The notes: generated by a model not told the origin, from the letters alone. Shown: positions 16,946 to 25,623, counted from the first letter of the stretch. The stretch is 64,000 nt of DNA from Virgibacillus_P tibetensis (GCF_036026595.1 NZ_JARZFX010000010.1:1-64000), one strand, 5' to 3'. Numbers and translations are program-made.

Positions 16946-17217
16946 GTCCTTCATTGCCTTGATGAAGGACTCTTTTCCTTTTATCTAACTGCGTTTGGGC
17001 CTTCATTGCCTTGATGAAGACCTATTACCTGTGATCAAACCACGATTGAGTCTTCATTAACTCGACGAAGACCTTTCTACCTGTCATCAAACCGCAACCG
17101 AGTCTTCATTAACTCGATGAAGACCTTTCTACCTGTCATCAAACCGCAACCGAGTCTTCATTAACTCGATGAAGACCTTTCTACCTGTCATCAAACCGCA
17201 ACCGAGTCTTCATTACC
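16946..17217. repeat. 52-bp tandem repeat array, five units plus a partial
   Basis: Units begin with a CTTCATT core at 16949, 17001, 17052, 17104, 17156 and 17208, so the period is 52 bp (one step of 51). Units 3-5 are nearly identical; units 1-2 are diverged. Each contains a small inverted repeat, for example GTCTTCAT-taactcg-ATGAAGAC in units 4 and 5 and GTCCTTCAT-tgccttg-ATGAAGGAC in unit 1. The first unit keeps pairing although its bases differ. The spacer carries ACCTGTCATCAAACCGCAACC. There is no cas gene and the spacers are not unique, so it is not CRISPR. Confidence 0.9.
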
Positions 17218-17425
17218 TTATTTCTCCTAACATAGTAAAATAGCAGGAAAGCTTGCAAATTACTCTTCTATCTTTATTCTGAATTTCAATGCCAATTCTT
17301 AAGTGATTTGCATTGTTCTTCCTTGTTAGCACCTCAAAAGGGAACCAGTTACCTATCTGGGGTTAGTTTCGCTTTTGAGTAGAAAGTACAAAATTTTTGG
17401 TTTATAAAGTTGTTTGTCAGAAAGA

Positions 17426-17514
17426 GCCACATCCGGCTCTAACGGACAGGACAAGGAAGGCTTCTTTGAAATACATCTCACCATTCAAAGTGTTCTCTTT
17501 TTCAAGGACGTGGC
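17426..17514. repeat. Intergenic repeat with GCCACATCC/GGACGTGGC ends
   Basis: GCCACATCC (17426-17434) and GGACGTGGC (17506-17514) form inverted ends with one mismatch. The left end, GCCACATCCGGCTCTAACGG, closely resembles the sequence at 42203-42222, so the two are members of one dispersed family. Nothing between the ends looks coding. Confidence 0.5.
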
Positions 17515-17619
17515 GTTTCCATCGGCCAGCGCTAAAGCTGTAGCTCAATTTCCCACCCCCTTTATTATAATCTAAATCAACATTGATTCCTGAAGTTTAA
17601 GGAAGCCCGCGCTTTTGTT

Positions 17620-18135
17620 CTATTTTAATACATTTAACGATTCTCGGTTAAAAGCAGGAATATCATTTGGGTTACGACTTGTTACCAATTGATTGTTACA
17701 AACCACTACTTCCTCATCTACTACCTTTGCACCCGCGTATTCCATGTCAACCAGGATGGAAGTATATCCAGTTGCTTTTCTGCCTTCTAATGCTCTCGCT
17801 GTAATTAACAGCTGTGGGCCGTGACAAATAGAGAGTACAGGCTTCTTCTCATCCATAAAATGCTTAGCAAACTTTACAAAACGTTCATCCGCCCGCAATT
17901 GGTCTGGAGAGAATCCTCCAGGGATAAATAAGGCATCAAAATCACTTGGATTTACTTCATCAATCCCTTTATCAATTGTAACTGCTGCTTCCTTATTTTT
18001 CCCTGTTACTTCTTTTCCTTTTTCCTTTTCAATAGTTACTACTTCATGGCCAGCATCCTTAAATGCTTTAGCAGGATCTGTATATTCTACATCCTCGAAT
18101 AAATCAGTAATAACTGTTGCTATTCTTTTACCCAT
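17620..18135 (-). CDS. DJ-1/PfpI family protein (type 1 glutamine amidotransferase-like)
   Basis: A 171-residue cytosolic protein of the PfpI/YfkM group. The nucleophile-elbow motif is ILSICHGPQLL (Cys about residue 105) and the upstream DALFIPGGFSPDQLR is typical. Members act on glyoxal-modified molecules or as general stress proteins; the substrate here is not determinable. I chose the ATG at 18135 because AAGGAG lies 10 bp upstream and the protein then begins MGKRIATVITDLFED, the usual N-terminus. It is downstream of nsrR on the same strand. Confidence 0.88.
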   Translation of the reverse strand: MGKRIATVITDLFEDVEYTDPAKAFKDAGHEVVTIEKEKGKEVTGKNKEAAVTIDKGIDEVNPSDFDALFIPGGFSPDQLRADERFVKFAKHFMDEKKPVLSICHGPQLLITARALEGRKATGYTSILVDMEYAGAKVVDEEVVVCNNQLVTSRNPNDIPAFNRESLNVLK

Positions 18136-18204
18136 GAATAATCCGCTCCTTCTTAGAGAAATTACTACATAGATAGGTCTTCCCATTTTCGACAAATTGA
18201 AACA

Positions 18205-18645
18205 TCATTTGCTGAGCCCCATTAACTCTCTAAGCTCATTTTCATTAACTATCAGATCTTTAATAGTATACTCATCCAGCACCTTTAAAAAAGCGTGTAA
18301 AGCCTTATTCAAAGCATGTTTCAATGTACATCCAGGTGAGATGACACAATGATTGATACCTTTATCAAAGCATTCCAGTAGAACAAAGTCATTTTCAAGT
18401 TGACGAACAACTAAACCAACATTAATTTCTTCTGGTGGTTTAGCCAGGCGAATACCTCCGCCTCTTCCTCTGATAGATTCAATTAATTCAAGCTTTGTCA
18501 GCTCGTGAACAATTTTCCCTAAATGATGCTGTGAAATATCGTATACACCAGAGATTTCCCTAATACTTGCGAGTTCACCATCCGATTTCATTCCAGTAAA
18601 GATTAAAACTCGTAAAGCATAATCTGTATATTTTTTTAAATTCAT
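18205..18645 (-). CDS. nsrR: Nitric-oxide-sensing repressor NsrR (Rrf2 family)
   Basis: NsrR holds an NO-sensitive [4Fe-4S] cluster and represses NO-detoxifying genes such as hmp. The 146-residue protein has an Rrf2 winged helix-turn-helix (residues about 1-65, with GRGGGIRLAKPPEEI as the wing) and three cluster cysteines in ECF...HCV...GCTLKHAL (about residues 95-110). It is divergent from hmp across a 138-bp region containing a matching operator. Confidence 0.93.
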   Translation of the reverse strand: MNLKKYTDYALRVLIFTGMKSDGELASIREISGVYDISQHHLGKIVHELTKLELIESIRGRGGGIRLAKPPEEINVGLVVRQLENDFVLLECFDKGINHCVISPGCTLKHALNKALHAFLKVLDEYTIKDLIVNENELRELMGLSK

Positions 18646-18703
18646 TCATATCTTCCTTTGTTAATGACTTCACATAATTGTAACACAAAGTAGGTTTCCC
18701 CTA

Positions 18704-18757
18704 TTGTCATAGTGTTTATTTTCATTATACAATAAAGGTGTATTCAAAATACATCTT
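18704..18757 (+). promoter_or_regulatory. hmp promoter and NsrR-type operator
   Basis: A TTGTCA -35 (18704-18709) and a TACAAT -10 (18728-18733) are separated by 18 bp. Directly after it lies a dyad at 18735-18757, AAGGTGTATT-caa-AATACATCTT, whose 10-bp arms match except at one position. It resembles the known B. subtilis NsrR site (ATRTATTTTAAATAYAT type). Its place at the transcription start suits a repressor. Confidence 0.75.
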
Positions 18758-18783
18758 TAAAATTCCAAAGGGAGTGCTTTACA

Positions 18784-20013
18784 ATGACAACACAAGCTAC
18801 AATAGGGTTAGATCAGCAAACAAAAGATATTATAAAAGCAACTGTACCTATTTTACAAGAGCGTGGAGCTGAAATTACAAGCCGATTTTACGGGCTTATG
18901 TTAGAAAATCACCCAGAATTAAAAAATATATTTAACCAAACCAATCAACGTAAAGGAGATCAATCCAAAGCGTTAGCAAACACTGTATACGCTGCTGCAC
19001 TGCATATTGATCAACTGGAAGAGATCCTGCCACATGTAAAACAAATTGCCCACAAACATAGAAGCTTAAATATTAAGCCTGAACAGTATCCTATCGTTGG
19101 GAAATATTTATTACTAGCAATGAAGGACGTGTTAGGTTCTTCAGCTACTGACGAGGTTATCGAAGCTTGGGGTAAAGCATATGGTGTGATTGCAGATGTA
19201 TTTATTACGATTGAAGAGGAAATGTATGAGGAAACCAGGAATACTACTGGTGGATGGGTTGGCTTTCGTAATTTTAAAGTTACTAAAAAAATAGTAGAAA
19301 GTGATGTAATTACATCGTTTTATTTAGAGCCTGTCGATGGTAATCTCTTCCCATCCTACAAAGCGGGACAGTACATCACCGTGAAAGCCAAGATCGATGG
19401 TGAGCCTAATGAACATCTGCGACAATACAGCTTATCCTGTGCACCCACAGAAGGGGTATATCGTATTAGCGTAAAACGTGAAGATGCAATAGGTGCTAAT
19501 CCAGCTGGGATCGTGTCCACATTTTTACATGAAAAAATACAGGAAGGCAGCGTGCTGCCAATTAGTGCCCCATCAGGGGATTTCAGTCTTGATCAGACAG
19601 ATTCACGCCCATTGATATTAATAAGCGGTGGAGTTGGTTTAACACCAATGATGAGTATGCTGGAAACTGTTATTAAAGAACAACCTGAACGTGAAGTAAT
19701 CTTTATTCATGCAGCAAAATCCGGAAACCTTCACGCGATGAAAGATAGAGTAGCAGAAATTACCAGTGATTATGAGAAGGTTACTTCCTATACGATATAT
19801 GATAGTCCTCTTAAAGATGATAAATGTGATAAAGAAGGCTATATCGATTTTGAATGGCTATCGTCTATTTTGCCAACAAATGATGCGGCATTTTACTTCT
19901 GTGGACCTAAAGGATTCATGCGTGCAGCATATCAGAACCTGAAAAAATTTAATGTAGCAAACGATGATATTCATTTTGAAATATTTGGTCCAGCGGAAGA
20001 TATATCAGCATAA
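18784..20013 (+). CDS. hmp: Flavohemoglobin, nitric oxide dioxygenase Hmp
   Basis: Hmp oxidises NO to nitrate using O2 and NAD(P)H. The 409-residue protein has an N-terminal globin domain (about 1-140, with the proximal His in AHKHRSLNI), an FAD-binding domain with RQYSLS (about 205) and an NAD domain with ISGGVGLTPMMSML and FYFCGPKGFM. Ribosome site AAGGGAG is at 18768-18774. It is divergent from nsrR, forming a self-contained NO-response module. Confidence 0.97.
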   Translation: MTTQATIGLDQQTKDIIKATVPILQERGAEITSRFYGLMLENHPELKNIFNQTNQRKGDQSKALANTVYAAALHIDQLEEILPHVKQIAHKHRSLNIKPEQYPIVGKYLLLAMKDVLGSSATDEVIEAWGKAYGVIADVFITIEEEMYEETRNTTGGWVGFRNFKVTKKIVESDVITSFYLEPVDGNLFPSYKAGQYITVKAKIDGEPNEHLRQYSLSCAPTEGVYRISVKREDAIGANPAGIVSTFLHEKIQEGSVLPISAPSGDFSLDQTDSRPLILISGGVGLTPMMSMLETVIKEQPEREVIFIHAAKSGNLHAMKDRVAEITSDYEKVTSYTIYDSPLKDDKCDKEGYIDFEWLSSILPTNDAAFYFCGPKGFMRAAYQNLKKFNVANDDIHFEIFGPAEDISA

Positions 20014-20025
20014 TCAAGAATCTCT

Positions 20026-20205
20026 GTATAATGCTGCGTTCATTCAGCAGTCGGCTTGCTTAATCCCGCGGTCAGAAAAATTTATCAGCGCTTGTTCAGC
20101 TTTATCCCGCGTTCTACCCGGTTCATTCAGCGGCCACCCCTTTGGGTGAAGTGTATTTCCGGAGCAGAGTTACGTCAATAAAAAATTACGTCGCACTTTA
20201 TAGAA
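20026..20205. repeat. MITE-like intergenic element, copy A
   Basis: The right end, TTACGTCGCACTTTATAG (about 20186-20203), matches the right ends of copies at 27336-27353 and 58939-58952. The left end, TATAATGCTGCG, is degenerate. The interior shares GTGTATTTCCGGAGCAGAGTTACGTCAATA with the 27 kb copy. It has no coding capacity. Confidence 0.6.
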
Positions 20206-20237
20206 AAGCTGTAGCAAAATTATATGAAGTTAACCAT

Positions 20238-20286
20238 TAAAAAGTTAGCCACTCGTCTCCTTTTAGACGAATGACTAACTTTTTTT
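20238..20286. terminator. Bidirectional terminator between hmp and acsA
   Basis: A long stem with arms AAAAAGTTAGCCACTCGTCT and AGACGAATGACTAACTTTTT, two internal mismatches and a short CCTTTT loop. It has a T-run on the plus side and the equivalent on the minus side. It serves the convergent hmp and acsA. Confidence 0.9.
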
Positions 20287-20293
20287 GTTTTTA

Positions 20294-22009
20294 TTATTCT
20301 TCCAACGTAGAAGTATCTCCTGTTGGTAATCCTAATTCCCATGACTTAAGCAGCCGACGCATGATCTTACCACTGCGTGTTTTAGGAATTGAGTCCCTTA
20401 CTTCCATCTCCCGTGGTGCCGCATGAGCACTTAAACCAGTTTTTACAAACTGTCGAATATCCTCAAGTAGTTCATCAGACTTTTCATAGCCATCATTCAA
20501 TGTAATAAACGCTTTGATTATCTCTCCACGTTCTGGGTGTGGCTTCCCAATCACACCAGCTTCAGCAACAGCAGCGTGCTCAAGCAATTTACTTTCCACT
20601 TCAAAAGGCCCAACGCGTTCACCTGCTGTATTAATTACATCATCCAATCTGCCCTGGAACCAAAAATAGCCATCTTCATCCTTGTATGCACTATCTCCTG
20701 ATACATACCAGCCATTTACGAAATAGCTTTCGTATTTACTGGGGTTATTCCAAACAGCACGCATCATCGCTGGCCAACCTTCCTTAATGGCCAGGTTACC
20801 CATCTGATTTGGAGGAATCTCATTACCTTCATTATCGACAATTGTTGCTTTAATTCCAGGTATTGGTTTGCCCATCGAACCTGGACGTATTTCTTCTGAA
20901 GGCAGGTTTACTATAAGCTGTGCCCCTGTTTCAGTCATCCACCATGTATCATGAATGCGTAAATCAAAGGCCTTTAATCCCCATGTAACAACTTCCGGGT
21001 TTAATGGCTCCCCAACACTCATTATATGGCGCAGGGAGGACAAATCGAATTTATTTACAACTGCCTCACCTGCACTCACTAGCATACGTAAGGCCGTTGG
21101 AGCTGTGTACCATACCGTTACATTATGTGTATCCAACGTGCCATACCAATCTTCCGGAGAGAAACGTCCTCCACGCACGACATTCGTATTACCGTGCAGC
21201 CAAGGGGCAAAGATACCATAGCTTGTTCCTGTTACCCAACCTGGGTCAGCTGTACACCAGTAAACATCATCTTCCTTCAGATCAAGCACCCATTCACCTG
21301 TAGCATAATGCTGGATCATAGCATTATGTACATGATAAACACCTTTTGGTTTACCGGTTGAGCCAGATGTATAATGAAGTAGCATTCCATCCTCTAAGTC
21401 TACCCACTCGATAGCAAAGTTGGCAGATGCCGTTTGCATTTCAGAATGGTAGTTAATATATCTAGCAGATCCAGCATCAGACTCTCCAACCAGGATTATT
21501 TTCTCCAAAGCCGGCAAATCTTCCTGTGGAACTCTTTCCAGCAGTTCTGGTGTTGTAATTAGTATTTTTGCTTCACTATCCTGCAGGCGGTCACGAACTG
21601 CTTGTTCCATAAACGCTTCAAATAATGGACCTGCAATTGCTCCTGTTTTTAAAATACCAAAGAAAGCAACGTAAAATTCAGGACTCCTCGGCATAAATAG
21701 AAATACGCGATCCCCTTTAGTTACATCGTATTTTTTTAATACATTTGCAAACTTGTTGCTCTGTTCACTTAATTGTCCAAATGTCAGTTTTTCTTCTCGG
21801 TTAGGAGCTGAATATATTAAGGCAGTCTGGTTCTTTTTATTCGGATCCTGTGCATGGCGGTCGATTGCCTCATGGGCCATGTTTACCTTTCCGGTTTCAT
21901 TCCAAGTAAAGTTACGCTTCATATCATCCCATGAAAATGTTTCACACATTTCCTCATAGTTTTGTAAATTATAGTCCCCTTTTTTTGCAGGTATTCGTTT
22001 TACATCCAT
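20294..22009 (-). CDS. acsA: Acetyl-CoA synthetase AcsA
   Basis: AcsA activates acetate to acetyl-CoA through acetyl-AMP. The 571-residue adenylate-forming enzyme has the P-loop-like LLHYTSGSTGKPKG (about 215-230), the WWMTETG core motif, the hinge YVSGDSAYKDEDGYFWFQGR and the acetylatable-lysine motif KTRSGKIMRR near the C-terminus. The length suits the Bacillus AcsA type. No acuABC deacetylase/acetylase genes are nearby. A consensus cre site immediately upstream of the start suggests CcpA repression when preferred sugars are present. Confidence 0.96.
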   Translation of the reverse strand: MDVKRIPAKKGDYNLQNYEEMCETFSWDDMKRNFTWNETGKVNMAHEAIDRHAQDPNKKNQTALIYSAPNREEKLTFGQLSEQSNKFANVLKKYDVTKGDRVFLFMPRSPEFYVAFFGILKTGAIAGPLFEAFMEQAVRDRLQDSEAKILITTPELLERVPQEDLPALEKIILVGESDAGSARYINYHSEMQTASANFAIEWVDLEDGMLLHYTSGSTGKPKGVYHVHNAMIQHYATGEWVLDLKEDDVYWCTADPGWVTGTSYGIFAPWLHGNTNVVRGGRFSPEDWYGTLDTHNVTVWYTAPTALRMLVSAGEAVVNKFDLSSLRHIMSVGEPLNPEVVTWGLKAFDLRIHDTWWMTETGAQLIVNLPSEEIRPGSMGKPIPGIKATIVDNEGNEIPPNQMGNLAIKEGWPAMMRAVWNNPSKYESYFVNGWYVSGDSAYKDEDGYFWFQGRLDDVINTAGERVGPFEVESKLLEHAAVAEAGVIGKPHPERGEIIKAFITLNDGYEKSDELLEDIRQFVKTGLSAHAAPREMEVRDSIPKTRSGKIMRRLLKSWELGLPTGDTSTLEE

Positions 22010-22030
22010 CTGATCACCTCATTGTTAGAT

Positions 22031-22046
22031 TTGAAATCGCTTGCAA
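22031..22046 (-). promoter_or_regulatory. Catabolite-responsive element (cre) upstream of acsA
   Basis: Read on the minus strand, TTGCAAGCGATTTCAA fits the full WTGNAANCGNWWNCAW consensus with no mismatch and is also near-palindromic. It ends about 22 bp before the acsA start codon, a place where CcpA would block initiation or elongation. Confidence 0.85.
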
Positions 22047-22205
22047 TAATTTAAACAATTAATTGTAAATTATTTAAATATTTGATAACTAATCTTATTT
22101 TAGAACATTTTATGACAATTTAAAAGTAAAAATGATTATACACCTTGCTTATTGTCGAAATTCAACGATTATGACAGGGTAACCTTGAGCCATTCACTGA
22201 ACAAA

Positions 22206-22239
22206 AAAGACACACTTACTACTAATTAAGTGTGTCTTT
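22206..22239 (-). terminator. Terminator of the symporter gene
   Basis: AAAGACACACTTA (22206-22218) and TAAGTGTGTCTTT (22227-22239) form a perfect 13-bp stem, followed on the minus strand by TTTTTT-type sequence. It lies just past the stop at 22246. Confidence 0.92.
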
Positions 22240-22245
22240 AAAAGG

Positions 22246-23481
22246 TTATATAGTTGGTTGTGCCTTTTTACTATCATTTCGTTTTTCATTTTCTGAAATT
22301 ATATAAGCACATGTTGCATCACCTGTTATGTTGAGCGAAGTCCGCAGCATATCCAACAGACGGTCAACTCCAATAATAAGTGCAATTCCTTCAACAGGTA
22401 GTCCAATTTGGTTTAACACCATTGCAAGCATGATCAGACCCACACCTGGAACACCTGCAGTTCCTATACTAGCTAGAGTGGCTGTTAAAATAATCATGAC
22501 GATATCAGTGAAGCCCAGTGAAATGGCATATACCTGAGCAATAAAAATAGTTGCAACTGCCTGCATAATAGCTGTGCCATCCATATTTATAGTTGCACCC
22601 AATGGTTGAACAAAGCTGCTGATCGATTTTCTGACTCCAAGGTTTTCCTGAGCAACCCTCATGGAAATAGGTAACGTTGCACTGGAACTGGACGTACTGA
22701 ACGCAACAGACATTGCCGGAAAGAATCCTTTATAGAATTTAAGAGGGCTGGCTTTTCCAAGTCCCCAAATAGCCAAACTGTACGTAAAAGCCCCGTGGAT
22801 AATCAACGCTATTATTACTGCCACCATATACATTGCCATTGAGCCAAGCGCATCTAGCCCAGCATCACCTATGGCTGAAGCTATTAAAGCAAAGGCACCA
22901 TATGGAGCAGTCTTCATAATCAGGTTAACTAGGAAAATTAAAATCTCATTAAACTGCTCAAACAATCGGGAAATTCCGCTCGTTTTCTCACCTAGTACCG
23001 CAAGTGCAATACCAATGAAAATAGCAAATGCGATAATTTGCAGCATGTTACCAGTAGTCATTGCCTCTATCGGATTCGTTGGAATAATATTAATCAATGT
23101 TTCCATAATAGGGGGCGCTGAAGCAGCTTCGTACTCAGCACTGCTAACATCAAAAACCCCTTCCTTACCGGGTTCGAGTATATAACCTACTCCAAGACCA
23201 ATAATTAAAGCAACCGCAGTAGTTACAATATAAAAGGAAATTGTCTGCAAACCGATTTTTCCAAGCTTAGCAGGCTCTCCTAAACCAGCCGTCCCCAAAA
23301 CAATTGATACAAAAACAATCGGTACTACAATCATCATAATTAAATTTAAAAATAACTGTCCAATCGGATTTAATATATACGTATCAATAGGAGCAAACAA
23401 TTCCGGTGATGAAAAACTCAACCCAACACCAACGATGACCCCTAAGATAAGAGCAATAATAATTTTTTTAGTTAAACTCAT
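22246..23481 (-). CDS. Glutamate/dicarboxylate:cation symporter (DAACS family, GltP/GltT-like)
   Basis: A sodium- or proton-coupled uptake protein for acidic amino acids or C4-dicarboxylates. The 411-residue polytopic membrane protein has the serine-rich hairpin (FSTSSSSATLPISM, about residue 270), the substrate-site NMDGTA motif (about 300) and the second hairpin region ASIGTAGVPGVGL. Its closest class is GltP/GltT, but substrate choice needs assay. It belongs to the accessory block absent from this locus in B. subtilis. Confidence 0.9.
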   Translation of the reverse strand: MSLTKKIIIALILGVIVGVGLSFSSPELFAPIDTYILNPIGQLFLNLIMMIVVPIVFVSIVLGTAGLGEPAKLGKIGLQTISFYIVTTAVALIIGLGVGYILEPGKEGVFDVSSAEYEAASAPPIMETLINIIPTNPIEAMTTGNMLQIIAFAIFIGIALAVLGEKTSGISRLFEQFNEILIFLVNLIMKTAPYGAFALIASAIGDAGLDALGSMAMYMVAVIIALIIHGAFTYSLAIWGLGKASPLKFYKGFFPAMSVAFSTSSSSATLPISMRVAQENLGVRKSISSFVQPLGATINMDGTAIMQAVATIFIAQVYAISLGFTDIVMIILTATLASIGTAGVPGVGLIMLAMVLNQIGLPVEGIALIIGVDRLLDMLRTSLNITGDATCAYIISENEKRNDSKKAQPTI

Positions 23482-23593
23482 AGTAGTAATTCCTTTCTAC
23501 TTTATATTTTTGTCGAATCTTAGCTTCTTAGTAGAGAAATGTAAGTATGTTAGTAAAAGTATGAGGGTACAATGCAATGAATTTAAATTGAGT

Positions 23594-23669
23594 TGGTGCC
23601 CTCGGCAGGATTCGAACCTGCGACACACGGTTTAGGAAACCGATGCTCTATCCCCTGAGCTACGAGGGC
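23594..23669 (-). tRNA. tRNA-Arg (anticodon CCT)
   Basis: The minus strand folds as a 76-nt cloverleaf with acceptor GCCCTCG/CGAGGGC, D-arm GCTCAGGGGATAGAGC, anticodon loop TTCCTAA, T-arm GCAGGTTCGAATCCTGC, and encoded ACCA 3' end. The anticodon CCT reads the rare AGG codon. It stands alone with no other tRNA nearby, at the edge of the accessory block. Confidence 0.96.
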
Positions 23670-23811
23670 AATGAATTTTAAAACAAGTAATACTCATTAT
23701 ACAAAATTATTACTACTTAGGGAAGAAGAATTTTTTCGACATGGTCGGGATATGTATTCTATGATAAAATAAAAAACATCCGTTGGGATTGATTTGATAG
23801 GAGGAATAGCT

Positions 23812-24453
23812 ATGGCAGAAGTACCTTTTATTGCAATAGAAGGGCCGATTGGGATTGGAAAAACATCTCTTGCAAAAAAACTCTCTGTCCATTTTGATTT
23901 TCATTTATTAAAAGAAATTGTCGAAGAAAATCCTTTTTTGGGCAAATTTTATGATGATATAGATGAATGGAGCTTTCAAACAGAAATGTTTTTTTTATGT
24001 AATCGTTTTAAACAGTTGGAGGATATTGAAACCAAATATTTAAATGAAAATAAAGCAGTTATTGCTGATTATCATATATCAAAGAACATGATTTTTGCTA
24101 AACGAACGCTACAAGCTGATAAATTTGAAAAATATGAACAGATATACCATATTTTAACTAAAGACATGCCTGTACCGAATATGATGATTTATTTACATGC
24201 CGGATTGGATACAATACTAGAACGAATTCGTAACCGGGGCAGGGATATTGAACAAAATATTAAGCCTTCCTATCTTGCGCAGCTTGCACAGGATTATAAA
24301 GCTTACATGAATGAATTTGAGTTGCTGCATCCAAACATCCCTGTCATTCGCATCAATGGGGATGAAAAGGACTTTGTCCGCCATCAAGATGATTTAGAAG
24401 ATATTATTGAACATGTCAACAAGCATTTAAAAAACGCTACTGTGCTAAAATGA
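23812..24453 (+). CDS. dgk: Deoxyguanosine kinase
   Basis: Dgk phosphorylates salvaged purine deoxynucleosides. The 213-residue protein has the P-loop IEGPIGIGKTS (about residues 8-18), the substrate segment DYHISKNMIFAKRTL and the LID region RIRNRGRDIEQ. The start at 23812 has GGAGGAAT upstream; an in-frame ATG at 23794 lies before that site. The next gene, dck, begins 25 bp later, giving the dgk-dck pair of Bacillus. Confidence 0.93.
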   Translation: MAEVPFIAIEGPIGIGKTSLAKKLSVHFDFHLLKEIVEENPFLGKFYDDIDEWSFQTEMFFLCNRFKQLEDIETKYLNENKAVIADYHISKNMIFAKRTLQADKFEKYEQIYHILTKDMPVPNMMIYLHAGLDTILERIRNRGRDIEQNIKPSYLAQLAQDYKAYMNEFELLHPNIPVIRINGDEKDFVRHQDDLEDIIEHVNKHLKNATVLK

Positions 24454-24478
24454 TAATACGTTTAAAGGGGAACTAAAA

Positions 24479-25162
24479 ATGAATTTACGAGAAAAATACC
24501 TTATTCCAAATGATAGCATTATAACGATTGCAGGTACGGTTGGAGTAGGTAAATCAACAATGACAAATGCCCTGGCAAATGCGCTCCAGTTTAAAACTTC
24601 CTTTGAAAAAGTAGATACAAATCCGTATCTGGAGAAATTCTACGCTGACTTTGAACGTTGGAGCTTCCATTTACAAATTTACTTTCTAGCAGAGCGTTTT
24701 AAAGAACAAAAGAAGATCTTTGAATATGGTGGAGGATTTATTCAAGATCGTTCTATATACGAGGACACAGGAATATTCGCCAAAATGCATTACGATAACG
24801 GGACCATGTCTGCAACAGATTATGAAACCTATACGAACCTTTTTGATGCAATGGTAATGACTCCATACTTCCCACACCCAGACCTGCTCATCTATCTGGA
24901 GGGGTCGTTTGGTGAGGTGTTGGATCGTATTCAGGACCGAGGCCGAAAAATGGAAAAAAGTACACCAATTGCCTATTGGCAAGAAATGTATAACCGATAT
25001 GAGGAATGGATCAATAACTTTACGGCATGTCCAATTTTACGGATTAATATATCTGATTATGATTTAATGAAAAAAGAAGACTCAGTTGAACCTATTTTAG
25101 AGAAGATTGGTCACTTTATTCAGCAATCCAGAGGATGGAAGTCGAGAGAATTGATGAAGTAA
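24479..25162 (+). CDS. dck: Deoxyadenosine/deoxycytidine kinase
   Basis: Dck phosphorylates dA and dC, completing the salvage pair with dgk. The 227-residue protein has P-loop AGTVGVGKST (about residues 18-27), the catalytic DRS in FIQDRSIYEDTGIF, and the LID arginines in DRIQDRGRKMEK. AAAGGGG precedes the start. Both kinases run against the replication fork, whereas their neighbours serS and pdxST do not. Confidence 0.95.
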   Translation: MNLREKYLIPNDSIITIAGTVGVGKSTMTNALANALQFKTSFEKVDTNPYLEKFYADFERWSFHLQIYFLAERFKEQKKIFEYGGGFIQDRSIYEDTGIFAKMHYDNGTMSATDYETYTNLFDAMVMTPYFPHPDLLIYLEGSFGEVLDRIQDRGRKMEKSTPIAYWQEMYNRYEEWINNFTACPILRINISDYDLMKKEDSVEPILEKIGHFIQQSRGWKSRELMK

Positions 25163-25167
25163 TGGAT

Positions 25168-25187
25168 GGCACCTTATTTCAGGTGCC
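25168..25187 (+). terminator. Hairpin after dck
   Basis: GGCACCT (25168-25174) and AGGTGCC (25181-25187) form a perfect 7-bp stem with a 6-nt loop, 6 bp past the dck stop. There is no T-run, so termination strength is doubtful. Confidence 0.45.
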
Positions 25188-25207
25188 GCCCCAGCTTTAG
25201 TCACTAT

Positions 25208-25291
25208 TGATAACTGCGACGTAATAGCAATGTTCATTTCTTGCTTTGGGCCGCAAATTACATCAGTAAAAAATTACATTGCAGTTTATAT
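25208..25291. repeat. MITE-like intergenic element, copy B (internally deleted)
   Basis: ATAACTGCGACGTAAT (25210-25225) and ATTACATTGCAGTTTA (25273-25288) are inverted ends of the same family as those at 27 kb and 58.7 kb. The whole element is only about 84 bp, as if the interior were lost. It retains CATCAGTAAAAAATTAC, like copy A. Confidence 0.6.
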
Positions 25292-25326
25292 TTAACAACG
25301 AGTTAAGATTAATCACTTAAAATAAC

Positions 25327-25623
25327 CTACCATAATGCCTCTTCTTCTTTACTTAGCTCAATCCAGAAAGGTGTAACAGATAAAATAATAACTAATAATA
25401 CAATTGCCAATACAGTTACCCAGGTTACTGATAAATCCAATAAAATACTTGAAAATAGGATGAAAGGTGACACTACAACAGGAATTATCGTACTTTTCAT
25501 TCGCCCTCTGGCGGAGTAATAATTGCCTTCGTGGCAATAGGCACAGATCATTTTAATACGAAATGATTTCTTCAATGTCTCTCTATAACTCCACCGCTTT
25601 CCACAATGAGCACAAATCGGCAC
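25327..25623 (-). CDS. CXXC-20-CXXC family small membrane protein
   Basis: A 98-residue protein with two zinc-ribbon half sites, CAHC (residues 4-7) and CAYC (27-30), followed by two hydrophobic segments (about 46-61 and 66-84) and an acidic tail. This arrangement matches the family named for its paired CXXC motifs about 20 residues apart, known in Bacillaceae and of unknown function. It lies 13 bp downstream of proI on the same strand, so it is probably cotranscribed. Confidence 0.8.
   Translation of the reverse strand: MPICAHCGKRWSYRETLKKSFRIKMICAYCHEGNYYSARGRMKSTIIPVVVSPFILFSSILLDLSVTWVTVLAIVLLVIILSVTPFWIELSKEEEALW

Noticed and set aside
16946..17217. CRISPR array
   Set aside because: Spacer and repeat are equally conserved from unit to unit, the units are true tandem repeats, and there is no cas gene.
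23713..23904. 63-codon minus-strand frame at the start of dgk
   Set aside because: Antisense to the dgk ribosome site and P-loop codons; no family features.
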